Below are positions 16,795 through 24,535 of a stretch of DNA of 31,964 nt, piece by piece (positions within the stretch are counted from its first letter, which is position 1; each line of letters opens with the position of its first letter). Location of the stretch: the NCBI GenBank assembly GCA_038258095.1, contig JBBSQE010000009.1, positions 1 through 31,964 on the forward strand, given 5' to 3'. The stretch is from JBBSQE01 sp038258095 (GTDB lineage: Bacteria; Actinomycetota; Thermoleophilia; Solirubrobacterales; 70-9). The notes below the pieces were generated by a model. The model did not search any database, was not told the DNA's origin, and saw nothing but the letters and a program-made list of their open reading frames with translations. The position numbers were made by a program, and so were the translations under genes.

Positions 16795-18128
16795 GCGACG
16801 CACCCGGAACGCTCTCGCTCGGCACGGCACGCCGGGCCGTCGCCGTGGTCGGGTTCCCGAACGTCGGCAAGAGCACCCTCGTCAACCGCCTGGCCGGGGG
16901 GCGTGAAGCCGTCACCGATGCGGAGGCCGGGGTCACGCGGGACCGCAAGCGCCTCGTCTCCGAGTGGAACGGGATGCAGTTCGACCTGATCGACACCGGT
17001 GGGATCGACCTGGCGGATGAGGCGGAGCTCTCGCGAGACGTGCAGGAGCAGGCTCGAGCCGCGATCGATGAGGCGGCCGTGATCCTGCTCGTCGTCGACG
17101 CCCGCCTCGGTCTGCGGCCGGGAGACGATGAGGCCGCGAAGATCCTCCGCGGCGCTCCGGTGCCGGTGATCGTCGTCGCGAACAAGGTCGACCGGCCGGC
17201 CGACACCCACCTCGCGGCGGAGTTCAACCGCATGGGCCTCGGGGAGCCGATGTCGGTCTCCGCCACTCACGGCCTGGGAACCGGTGACCTCCTCGACCGC
17301 GTCGTCGAGGCGCTTGGCGAAGCCCCCGAGGAAGCGCCTCGTGACGACGCCGTCCAGGTCGCCGTCATCGGCAGGCCGAATGTCGGCAAGTCGTCTCTCA
17401 TCAACAAGATGCTCGGCATCGAGCGGGTGATCGTGTCGCCGATGGCGGGCACGACGCGCGACTCGATCGACACCAGGGTTGAGCTCGATGGCCGGCCGGC
17501 GGTTCTGATCGACACCGCCGGGCTGCGGCGCCGCGCGAAGGTCGCGGGCACCGTCGATTACTACGCCCAGCTCCGTTCGGAGCGCTCGGCCGAGCGGGCG
17601 GACGTCGCGATCGTCGTCTGCGATTCATCGGAAGGGGTCACCTCGGAAGACCTCCGTGTCGTCGAGTTGGCGATGCGATCAGGCTGCGCAGCCCTCCTCG
17701 CGCTGAACAAGTGGGACGTCACGCGGACCGATATCGACGACGCCCGCGCCCGCGTAGCCCGCAAGTCGAGGCTGTGCCCGCAACTCGTCACCTGCTCCGC
17801 ACTGAGCGGCCGAGGAGTCGCATCCTTGCTCGGCCGTGCGCTCGAGCTCGCCGACCGCCGCGCCCAGCGGATGCCGACCCCCGCACTCAACCGCTTCGTC
17901 GCCGACGTCGTGGCCACCACTCCGCCTCCCGCCCGCCGGGGCCGGCGGCTGCGGCTCTACTACTCCGCTCAGGTCGGTGACGAGCCGCCCCGCGTGGCGA
18001 TCCAGGTCAACGACCGCCGCCTGATCGCGCAGGGCTGGGCATACCACCTCGAGAACCGGATGCGCGAGCACTACGGCCTCGACGGCGTGCCGCTGATCAT
18101 CGACTTCATCCCCCGGTCTCGCCGGTGA
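16791..18128 (+). CDS. der: Ribosome biogenesis GTPase Der (EngA)
   Basis: This is an essential double GTPase that helps mature the 50S subunit. The first G domain has 'GFPNVGKSTL' (21-30), 'DTGGIDL' and 'NKVDRP'. The second has 'GRPNVGKSSL' (about 194-203), 'DTAGLRRRAKV' and 'NKWDVT'. A C-terminal KH-like domain ends with 'NRMREHYGLDGVPLIIDF', the standard Der finish. The length of 445 aa is normal. It is coupled to cmk (ATGA) and to the DUF3352 gene (GTGA overlap at 18125). Confidence 0.97.
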   Translation: MSDAPGTLSLGTARRAVAVVGFPNVGKSTLVNRLAGGREAVTDAEAGVTRDRKRLVSEWNGMQFDLIDTGGIDLADEAELSRDVQEQARAAIDEAAVILLVVDARLGLRPGDDEAAKILRGAPVPVIVVANKVDRPADTHLAAEFNRMGLGEPMSVSATHGLGTGDLLDRVVEALGEAPEEAPRDDAVQVAVIGRPNVGKSSLINKMLGIERVIVSPMAGTTRDSIDTRVELDGRPAVLIDTAGLRRRAKVAGTVDYYAQLRSERSAERADVAIVVCDSSEGVTSEDLRVVELAMRSGCAALLALNKWDVTRTDIDDARARVARKSRLCPQLVTCSALSGRGVASLLGRALELADRRAQRMPTPALNRFVADVVATTPPPARRGRRLRLYYSAQVGDEPPRVAIQVNDRRLIAQGWAYHLENRMREHYGLDGVPLIIDFIPRSRR

Positions 18129-19708
18129 GGGACATCTGGTTCAGCCATCCGCCGGCGTTCCGGCGCCGCGTGGCGGTGCTGCTTGCGATCGTCGCCCTCT
18201 TCGCGGTCTACAAGCTGGCGACGAAGTCCGGCGGCGACGGGCCCGAGGGTGGCGCGATCGCCTTCGTCCCATCCGACGCCTACGCGTATGCGCACGTCGA
18301 TCTGGACCCCAGTTCCGATCAGTTCGCGCAGGCGCAGGATGTCGGCGCTCGGTTGCCCCACCTCGACTCGATCGTCAAGGGGCTGGTCGGCTACGACATC
18401 GGTTCCCTGGCCGGCGATGAGGCCTCGGTCGCCGAGCTCCCGCTGAGAGGCGGAGCCCCGGAGACGCTCCTGATCGCGGCGATCGGAGGCGCCGGCGCCG
18501 CCGATGGGTTCCTCGTCGAGGCCGCCGGCCAGCCCACCGGCGAGGGTGAGTACCGGGGCGAGAAGATCGCCGAGTACGCGGGCGGGATGGCGAGCACCGA
18601 GCAGGACGGCTTCCTGCTGTTCGGCCCGGCAGCGGCGGTGCGAGCGGGGCTCGATACGAAGGCCGAACCGAACGACTCCCTGGCGACCGACGAGACGGCG
18701 CAGGAGGTTCGCGGCGCTCTCCCCGGGAAGCGCTTCGCCGACGCGTACGTGTCGCGGGACGCCTACAGCCTGATCAGCGGCACCGAGCTCGGCGGGGCGC
18801 TCGACACATTCACGAACTTCGACGCCAGCAAGGGGCTGGCTGTCGCGGCGGTTGCGACTCCGGACGGCTTCTCGGTGCAGATGGCCTCCGATCTCGATCC
18901 CGACAAGGTCGCATCGGCTCCGGGTTTCCTCTCGGCATTCCCGTCGTTCGACCCGTCGCTCGCAGCCCTGTTCGACTCGGGCACGCTGGCACTGATCCAA
19001 ATCGGCGACCCGTCGAAGACGGTGACCGGTCTGCTCGACCAGGCCGAGGCGGTGCAGCCGGGCATCTCGGCCGCCTATGAACGCCTGCGGGCGCAGCTGC
19101 GGCGCGAGGACGGCTTTGACATCGCCGACGACCTGATCGCCCAGCTCGGCGACGAGATGGCGGTCGGCATCGCCCCGGGCAAGGGCGATCCGTACATAAC
19201 CGCCGCGTTTGACGGCGTCGACGAAGTCCAGGCCCGCGCCGCGGTCGCACGGCTGGCCGCCCCGCTGATCGGTTCCGTCAATCCGTCTCGGACAGGGCAG
19301 GCACCCAGCTTCTCCCAGGCCGAGGTCGACGGCACCCGAGTGGTCAGCCTCCAGATCTCACCGGCGACCACCGTCTCGCTTGCGGCCTTCGACGGGCATC
19401 TCGTCGTCACCACGGATCCCGACGGGGTCAAGAGGGGGATCGAGGGTGACGCCGGGCTTGGGGGCGACCCGGCCTACCAGGCGGTCGGCGACGTGGGCTC
19501 CGGAGACCCCTCGGCGCTAGTCTTTCTGGACCTCAAGGGGCTGGTGGCACTGGGCGAGCCGATCGGCTTGACCCGCATCCGGAACTACGATCGCTTCAGG
19601 CAGGACTTCTCGAAGCTGGGAGCGCTCGGAGTGAAGGTCAGCACCGACGAGGATGAAATCGACACCGAACTGACGCTGCAGATCAACCAAGGAGATCAAG
19701 ACAAGTGA
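18125..19708 (+). CDS. DUF3352-type membrane-anchored protein
   Basis: The function is unknown. An N-terminal basic stretch and one hydrophobic segment (about residues 16-31, 'VAVLLAIVALFAVYKL') suggest a signal anchor with a large exported domain. The body fits my memory of DUF3352: 'AFVPSDAYAYAHVDLDPSS' near the N-terminus, repeated alpha/beta segments with 'SEGxE'-like loops, and 'GHLVVTTDPDGVKRGIEG' near the C-terminus. The length of 527 aa is usual. GTG 18125 overlaps the der stop. Its own stop overlaps the metK GTG start, so translation is coupled from der through metK. A link to ribosome assembly or SAM synthesis is not evident. Confidence 0.65.
   Translation: MRDIWFSHPPAFRRRVAVLLAIVALFAVYKLATKSGGDGPEGGAIAFVPSDAYAYAHVDLDPSSDQFAQAQDVGARLPHLDSIVKGLVGYDIGSLAGDEASVAELPLRGGAPETLLIAAIGGAGAADGFLVEAAGQPTGEGEYRGEKIAEYAGGMASTEQDGFLLFGPAAAVRAGLDTKAEPNDSLATDETAQEVRGALPGKRFADAYVSRDAYSLISGTELGGALDTFTNFDASKGLAVAAVATPDGFSVQMASDLDPDKVASAPGFLSAFPSFDPSLAALFDSGTLALIQIGDPSKTVTGLLDQAEAVQPGISAAYERLRAQLRREDGFDIADDLIAQLGDEMAVGIAPGKGDPYITAAFDGVDEVQARAAVARLAAPLIGSVNPSRTGQAPSFSQAEVDGTRVVSLQISPATTVSLAAFDGHLVVTTDPDGVKRGIEGDAGLGGDPAYQAVGDVGSGDPSALVFLDLKGLVALGEPIGLTRIRNYDRFRQDFSKLGALGVKVSTDEDEIDTELTLQINQGDQDK
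19689..19694 (+). promoter_or_regulatory. Strong Shine-Dalgarno for metK
   Basis: AAGGAG lies 10 nt before GTG 19705, inside the end of the DUF3352 gene. It is one of the best ribosome-binding sites in the window and supports the GTG start. Confidence 0.6.
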
Positions 19709-20955
19709 CGTTCGATACCCCCCAGCTCCCCGAGGGCGAGCACCTCTTCACCTCCGAATCGGTCACCGAGGGTCATCCCGACAAGGTCGCCGACCAGATC
19801 TCCGATGGCGTCCTCGACGCCGTCCTCGCGGATGATCCGGACGGCCGGGTCGCCTGTGAGACGCTGGTCAACACCGGTCTCGTTGTCGTATCGGGTGAGA
19901 TCTCGACCGACACCTACGTCGACATCCAGGAGATCGCCCGGAGCACGATCCGCGAGATCGGCTACACCGATGCCGAGCTCGGCTTCTCGGCAGACTCGGC
20001 GGCCGTCCTCAACGCCATCGACAAGCAGTCCGCCGATATCGCCCAGGGTGTGGATCAGGCCCAGGAGGTGCGCGACGAGGGCGGCGACGACGAGCTCGAC
20101 CTCGCCGGAGCCGGTGACCAGGGAATGATGTTCGGCTACGCGACCCGCGAGACACCCGAGCTGATGCCTCTGCCGATCTCGCTTGCGCATCGCCTCGCCG
20201 AGCGCCTGGCCGAGGTGCGAAAGGACGGCTCGCTTCCCTACCTGCGCCCCGATGGCAAGACCCAGGTCACCGTCCGCTACCGCGACGGGGAGCCGGTCGG
20301 CATCGAGAAGGTCCTGATCTCGACCCAGCACTCCGAGGACGCCGACCGCGACACGCAGATTCGGCCGGACCTCTGGGAGCAGGTCATCGAGCCGATCCTG
20401 CCCGCCGGTCTCTTTGACGCGTCGGAGCTGAACACCCCGGAGAATCTCTACGTCAACCCGACCGGGCGCTTCGTGATCGGTGGACCCGTCGGTGACGCCG
20501 GCCTGACCGGGCGCAAGATCATCGTCGACACCTATGGCGGCGCCGCCCGCCACGGCGGGGGCGCCTTCTCGGGCAAGGACCCGTCGAAGGTCGACCGCTC
20601 AGCGGCCTATGCGGCTCGCTACGTTGCGAAGAACGTCGTCGCCGCGGGCCTGGCCGACCGCTGCGAGGTCCAGGTCGCCTACGCGATCGGCGTCGCCCAT
20701 CCCGTCTCCCTGATGGTCGAGACCTTCGCCACCGGCAAGCTGGACGACGCCGAGATCAGCCGGATCGTCACCGAGACCTTCGACCTCCGTCCCGGGGCCT
20801 TTCGCCGCTACCTCGACCTGCACCGGCCGATCTTCCAGAGGACGGCCGCCTACGGCCACTTCGGCCGCGAGGAGCCCGAGTTCACCTGGGAGCGGACGGA
20901 CCGCGTCGACGCGCTGCGCGAGGCGGCCGGGATCGGCGCTGGGGCCGCGGCATAG
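19705..20955 (+). CDS. metK: S-adenosylmethionine synthetase
   Basis: This enzyme makes S-adenosylmethionine from methionine and ATP. Signatures are 'TEGHPDKVADQISDGVLD', 'GAGDQGMMFGYA' and the P-loop-like 'GGGAFSGKDPSKVDRSAAY'. Also present are 'GGPVGDAGLTGRKIIVDTYG' and the C-terminal 'HFGREEPEFTWERTD'. The length of 416 aa is somewhat longer than the roughly 385 of many bacteria but usual for actinobacteria. GTG 19705 overlaps the upstream stop and has a strong SD. There is no room for a SAM riboswitch upstream. Confidence 0.97.
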   Translation: MTFDTPQLPEGEHLFTSESVTEGHPDKVADQISDGVLDAVLADDPDGRVACETLVNTGLVVVSGEISTDTYVDIQEIARSTIREIGYTDAELGFSADSAAVLNAIDKQSADIAQGVDQAQEVRDEGGDDELDLAGAGDQGMMFGYATRETPELMPLPISLAHRLAERLAEVRKDGSLPYLRPDGKTQVTVRYRDGEPVGIEKVLISTQHSEDADRDTQIRPDLWEQVIEPILPAGLFDASELNTPENLYVNPTGRFVIGGPVGDAGLTGRKIIVDTYGGAARHGGGAFSGKDPSKVDRSAAYAARYVAKNVVAAGLADRCEVQVAYAIGVAHPVSLMVETFATGKLDDAEISRIVTETFDLRPGAFRRYLDLHRPIFQRTAAYGHFGREEPEFTWERTDRVDALREAAGIGAGAAA

Positions 20956-20973
20956 CGCTAGTCGCTCACCCGG

Positions 20974-21090
20974 ACCTGGGAACGGTTGTCGGTGCCCTCT
21001 GCCGCGAGCAATTGACAACCGTCCCCGGGAAATGTCTGGGGACGCTTGCGGGTAAAGCACGATTCAAACGACCCGCAACCGTTTCCAGGT
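20974..21090. repeat. Four-unit inverted-repeat cluster (REP/BIME-like) after metK
   Basis: Four related units of about 15-20 bases alternate in orientation: acctgggaacggttgtcggt (20974-20993, +), gacaaccgtccccgg (21014-21028, -), gtctggggacgcttgcgggt (21034-21053, +) and acccgcaaccgtttccaggt (21071-21090, -). Read in one direction they share GGRACGSTTG. Units 1 and 2 pair as a 13-bp stem with one mismatch; units 3 and 4 pair with an 8-bp perfect core. Units 1 and 4 are inverted copies with 17 of 20 matches. The cluster fills the metK/PH-gene convergent gap. It resembles paired REP palindromes or a miniature mobile element; it could also act as a two-way terminator, though it lacks T-runs. 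Confidence 0.65.
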
Positions 21091-21116
21091 TGATACGAGT
21101 GGGGTCTCTGGTGGCG

Positions 21117-21635
21117 CTACTGCTGGGGCTGCTGGACTTCCGGCGGCTGAGGCTCGCCGAGGCCGTGCGATCCGGCTGAGCTGACGCCGGTCGCCTGGTC
21201 GACCTTGTGGACGACCTGCTCGGGCTGGGCGACGCCCTCGAAGATGAAGTCGAAGTCGCCCGAGGCCGCGGTGTCGAAGTCGACGTCGCCGATCTGCATC
21301 ACTCGCTGGTAGACCGACTGACTGTAGTTCACATTCTGCACGCGCTCGAGCCTCGTCTCCTGGATCTCACGGGAGATGATCCCCCGCTTTATGTTGAGGC
21401 GGCGGTTGGTGATCGTGTAACGGGTGGCGACTCGCTTGATGAATCCGGCGAGGACCGTGATCACCAGTATCACGAGGACGACGCCGAAGACGGCGCCCGT
21501 GCCCGACGCGAACTTGGCGATTACGCCGGCGATGATCGCGACCAAAAGGCCCTTCAGATAGAAGCCGAGGATCGCCCTCCAGGACGGATGTCCCTCGAAG
21601 ATGATCTGTTCACCGGCTGAGAGGTTGAAGCTCAT
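21117..21635 (-). CDS. PH-domain (bPH2/YdbS-like) membrane protein
   Basis: This is a small membrane protein with a bacterial pleckstrin-homology-like domain. Two hydrophobic segments span about residues 20-42 ('AILGFYLKGLLVAIIAGVIA') and 47-67 ('AVFGVVLVILVITVLAGF'). The bPH2 domain follows: 'YTITNRRLNIKRGIISREIQ' and 'LERVQNVNYSQSVYQRVMQI', then 'GDVDFDTA'. A Pro/Gln-rich tail closes the 172 residues. The role is unknown. It is convergent with metK and divergent from priA. ATG 21635 is preferred because 'LSAGEQIIFEGHPSW' is the typical N-terminus of this family. Confidence 0.8.
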   Translation of the reverse strand: MSFNLSAGEQIIFEGHPSWRAILGFYLKGLLVAIIAGVIAKFASGTGAVFGVVLVILVITVLAGFIKRVATRYTITNRRLNIKRGIISREIQETRLERVQNVNYSQSVYQRVMQIGDVDFDTAASGDFDFIFEGVAQPEQVVHKVDQATGVSSAGSHGLGEPQPPEVQQPQQ

Positions 21636-21643
21636 GGGGCGAG

Positions 21644-21649
21644 AGCATA
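21644..21649 (-). promoter_or_regulatory. Candidate -10 box (TATGCT) of the PH-domain gene
   Basis: On the minus strand TATGCT precedes the start codon by 8 nt, giving a transcript with almost no 5' leader. It sits in the short divergent gap to priA. Confidence 0.35.
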
Positions 21650-21681
21650 TGCCTTTCCGAGGCGGCGTCCGTGGTTGCGCC

Positions 21682-21687
21682 TACCTT
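21682..21687 (+). promoter_or_regulatory. Candidate -10 box (TACCTT) of priA
   Basis: TACCTT lies 9 nt before ATG 21697, so the mRNA would have at most a two- or three-base leader. It is the probable promoter of the priA-def-fmt-rsmB-rpe run. Confidence 0.35.
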
Positions 21688-21696
21688 GAAGAGTCC

Positions 21697-23886
21697 ATGT
21701 CGATCGCCCGAGTCGAACCGCTCACCACGGCCCGCGCCCTGCGCGGGCCGTTCGACTACCGCCTGCCGGAGGAAATGGAGGAGGTCGGCGTCGGGGCTGT
21801 GCTGCGGGTTCCCTTCGGGCCTCGGAGGATCCTCGCGGTCGTCGTCGAGCTCTCCGAGACCTCCGAGCTTGCTCCTGAGCGCCTGGCGGAGCCGATCGAG
21901 GCGCTCGAAGCCGGTGCGACGCCCGAGCTCGTGCGCCTCGGCCTGTGGGTTGCGAGCGAGTACTGCTCGACGCCCTCGCGAGGGCTGTCGCTCGTCCTTC
22001 CGCCAGGCACGGGTCCGGGCGGGCGCCGGGTGCGCGCGCGGAACGAGCTGCGGGCCCGCCTGACCGCGGCGGGGACGCTTGCTCTGGCAGGGGGCGAGCG
22101 CCTCGGCCTGCGCCAGCGTGGCGTCCTCGAGCTGCTCTCGGAGGCCGAGCGCTCGGCGCGGGACCTCGCCTCGCAGGCCGGCTCGGACCGCTCGACGCTG
22201 CGCCGGCTCGAGCAACGTGGTCTGATCGAGACCTGGTCTGCGCGGGTACGCCGCCGCCCGTCGGGGGAGGGCCCCCCCGAGCCGGGAGGCCGGGTCGAGC
22301 TGAACGCCGAACAGCGGACGGTGGTGGGCACCGTCACGGCGGCTCTCGACGGTGCGGAGGGGGCGCCGCGGGCGCTGCTCATCCACGGCGTCACCGGCTC
22401 GGGAAAGACCGAGGTGTATCTCGCGGCGGTCGAGCATGCGCTTGCCCAGGGGCGGGGAGCGATCGTCCTCGTTCCCGAGATCGGCCTCACCCCGCAGGCT
22501 GTTGCCCGCTTTCGCGCCCGTCTCGGGGATCGCTTCGCGGTTCTCCACTCCGGTCTGTCCGACGGGCAGCGGTTCGACGAGTGGCAGCGGCTTTACGACG
22601 GTGAGGCGACGGTCTGCGTCGGCCCTCGGTCGGCGGTCTTCGCCCCGGTGCGGAACCTGGGCCTGGTCGTCATCGACGAGGAGCACGACCCCTCCTACAA
22701 GCAGGAGGGCGACCCGTCCTACGACGCTCGGGCGGTTGCGGGACATCGGGCGGCCGAGAACGGCGCCGTTCTGGTCGCGGGCACGGCCACACCGCGTCCC
22801 GAGACCTGGTTGGAGCTGCCGCGCGCGAACCTGCCGGTGCGGGTCGACGGCCTCGGGATGCCGCCCGTCCAGGTGCTGGACGCCCGGCAGGCGCCCCGGA
22901 GAGGCGGTCCGCTCATGTCGGAGACCCTCGACGCGCTCGAGGAGGTGCGGCGCCGCGGCGAGAAGGCGATCGTGCTTCTCAACCGACGCGGCTTCGCGCC
23001 CTGGCTCACCTGCCGCTCATGCGGGCGCCACTGGGGCTGCCCCAACTGCGACGTGTCGCTGATCACCCACCGCCACGAGGGAACGCTGTGCTGTCACCAC
23101 TGCGGGCACACCGAGCCCCTGCCCGGGTCCTGTTCGGATTGCGGCTCGACCACCCTGTCCCAGACGGGGGCCGGCACGGAGCGGATCGAGGGGCTCCTCG
23201 CCGAGCACCTGGCGCCGATGCCCGTGCTCCGCCTGGATTCCGACACGACGGCCCGGCCGGGCTCCCACGCCCGCATCCTCAGCCGGTTCGGCGAGCTGGG
23301 GTCGGCGGTTCTCATCGGCACCCAGATGGTCGGCAAGGGCCACGACTTCCCCGAGGTCACCCTGAGCGTGATCCTCGACGCTGACGCGACCCTGCGGTTC
23401 CCCGACTTCCGCGCCGAGGAGCGGACGTTCGCGATGGTGGCCCAGCTCGCTGGGCGGGCCGGCCGGGGGGAGCTCGGCGGCCGCGTGATCGTCCAGACGC
23501 TCGCACCCGGTGCATCGAGCATCGCGCGGGCGGCCGAGCACGACTCCGCCGGCTTCCTCGAGGATGAGATCGAGCGCCGCCGAGCCCTCCGCTATCCGCC
23601 GTTCTCCCACCTGGTCCGAATTGGCCTTGCATCCGAGGACGAGGGCCGCGTCGATGCCGTCGCCGCACAGATCCGCGCCGAGCTCGCCGTGGGTGTTCCA
23701 GGGGGGACGGACATCCTCGGGCCGGCCCCGATGTTCAGGGCTCGCGGGCGCCACCGCAGGCGCATCCTCCTGAAGGCGTCCGATCGGGTTCTGACCGTGA
23801 CTGCGGTGCGTTCGGTCGTCGAGCCGATGGCCGCGAAGGGCGAGCTGCGAGACGTCGCGCTCGGCGTCGACGTCGACCCTCAATAA
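21697..23886 (+). CDS. priA: Primosomal protein N' (replication restart helicase PriA)
   Basis: This superfamily 2 3'-5' helicase reloads the replisome at stalled forks. The N-terminal 3'-DNA-binding domain is 'VEPLTTARALRGPFDYRLP' onward. Walker A 'GVTGSGKTEVYLAAVEH' (Lys237), 'LVPEIGLTPQ', the DEEH box (327-330) in 'VIDEEHDPSYKQEG', and 'GTATPRPET' are intact. Eight zinc-binding cysteines lie at about 439-482 (CRSC, CPNC, CCHHC, CSDC). Helicase motifs V-VI, 'GTQMVGKGHDFP' and 'QLAGRAGRG', are present. The length is 729 aa from ATG 21697; further upstream in-frame starts lack family homology. Several actinobacterial PriA proteins, as I recall for mycobacteria and Streptomyces, have lost the ATPase motifs, but this one has not. 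Confidence 0.95.
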   Translation: MSIARVEPLTTARALRGPFDYRLPEEMEEVGVGAVLRVPFGPRRILAVVVELSETSELAPERLAEPIEALEAGATPELVRLGLWVASEYCSTPSRGLSLVLPPGTGPGGRRVRARNELRARLTAAGTLALAGGERLGLRQRGVLELLSEAERSARDLASQAGSDRSTLRRLEQRGLIETWSARVRRRPSGEGPPEPGGRVELNAEQRTVVGTVTAALDGAEGAPRALLIHGVTGSGKTEVYLAAVEHALAQGRGAIVLVPEIGLTPQAVARFRARLGDRFAVLHSGLSDGQRFDEWQRLYDGEATVCVGPRSAVFAPVRNLGLVVIDEEHDPSYKQEGDPSYDARAVAGHRAAENGAVLVAGTATPRPETWLELPRANLPVRVDGLGMPPVQVLDARQAPRRGGPLMSETLDALEEVRRRGEKAIVLLNRRGFAPWLTCRSCGRHWGCPNCDVSLITHRHEGTLCCHHCGHTEPLPGSCSDCGSTTLSQTGAGTERIEGLLAEHLAPMPVLRLDSDTTARPGSHARILSRFGELGSAVLIGTQMVGKGHDFPEVTLSVILDADATLRFPDFRAEERTFAMVAQLAGRAGRGELGGRVIVQTLAPGASSIARAAEHDSAGFLEDEIERRRALRYPPFSHLVRIGLASEDEGRVDAVAAQIRAELAVGVPGGTDILGPAPMFRARGRHRRRILLKASDRVLTVTAVRSVVEPMAAKGELRDVALGVDVDPQ

Positions 23887-23889
23887 AAT
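23884..23889 (+). promoter_or_regulatory. Candidate -10 box (TAAAAT) of leaderless def
   Basis: TAAAAT overlaps the priA stop codon and stands exactly 7 nt before ATG 23897. It is the closest match to the -10 consensus among the boxes listed here. Confidence 0.45.
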
Positions 23890-23896
23890 CCCACCG

Positions 23897-24535
23897 ATGT
23901 CCGATTCTGTCGATCCAGAGGAGTCCGGCCCCGAGCCGTCCGGCCCCGATTCCGAGCTTATCGCCCGGCGCGATGCCGCGCTCGGACTCATCATCAAGTT
24001 CGGAGACCCGGTGCTGCGGAGCCGCGCGACCGAGGTGACCGACTTCGGGCCCGCGCTTTCCGAGGAGGCCGGCCGGATGGTGGCGATCATGAGCGACGGG
24101 ATGGGCGTTGGCCTCGCCGCGACGCAGATCAGCATCCTCCGCCGCCTGCTGGTCTTCCAGGCCAACGCCGACTCAGAACCGGCTGCGCTTGTCAATCCGG
24201 AGATCGAGTGGGCTTCGGGCGAGCTGTCGACGGCGGAGGAGGGATGCCTCAGCCTTCCCAAGGTCTCGATGGACGTGGAGCGGCCCCTGTTCGTCAGGGT
24301 CCGCGGTGTGGATGTCCAGGGCGAGGCGCTGGAGATCGAGGCCTCCGGCCTGGAGGCGCGGGTGCTCCAGCACGAGATCGACCACCTCGACGGCGTCCTG
24401 ATCCTCGACCGCACCGCGCGCGACCAGCGCAAGGCCGCCATCAGGGCCCTTCGCAACGGGGAGACCTTCAGCCCCTCAGAGGACGAGGACTCCGACCCGG
24501 AAGCGGACGAGGTTCTGGCCGTGGACGGGGCGTGA
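23897..24535 (+). CDS. def: Peptide deformylase
   Basis: This metalloenzyme removes the formyl group from nascent N-terminal fMet; it is the partner of fmt immediately downstream. All three motifs are present: GVGLAATQ (70-77), EEGCLSLP (114-121, metal ligand Cys117) and QHEIDHLDG (158-166, ligands His159 and His163, catalytic Glu160). There is an acidic N-terminal extension of about 28 residues before the catalytic core, and an acidic tail (residues 188-212, Asp/Glu rich). The start is ATG 23897, supported by the -10 spacing; no later in-frame ATG precedes the core. The stop overlaps the fmt GTG start (GTGA). Confidence 0.95.
   Translation: MSDSVDPEESGPEPSGPDSELIARRDAALGLIIKFGDPVLRSRATEVTDFGPALSEEAGRMVAIMSDGMGVGLAATQISILRRLLVFQANADSEPAALVNPEIEWASGELSTAEEGCLSLPKVSMDVERPLFVRVRGVDVQGEALEIEASGLEARVLQHEIDHLDGVLILDRTARDQRKAAIRALRNGETFSPSEDEDSDPEADEVLAVDGA

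Noticed and set aside
19600..19704. Possible SAM riboswitch before metK
   Set aside because: The region codes for the DUF3352 C-terminus and metK starts by overlap; no aptamer pattern is seen.
21601..21696. Earlier in-frame start for priA
   Set aside because: The extra 32 residues have no PriA homology and cross the divergent PH gene promoter area; ATG 21697 fits the family N-terminus.
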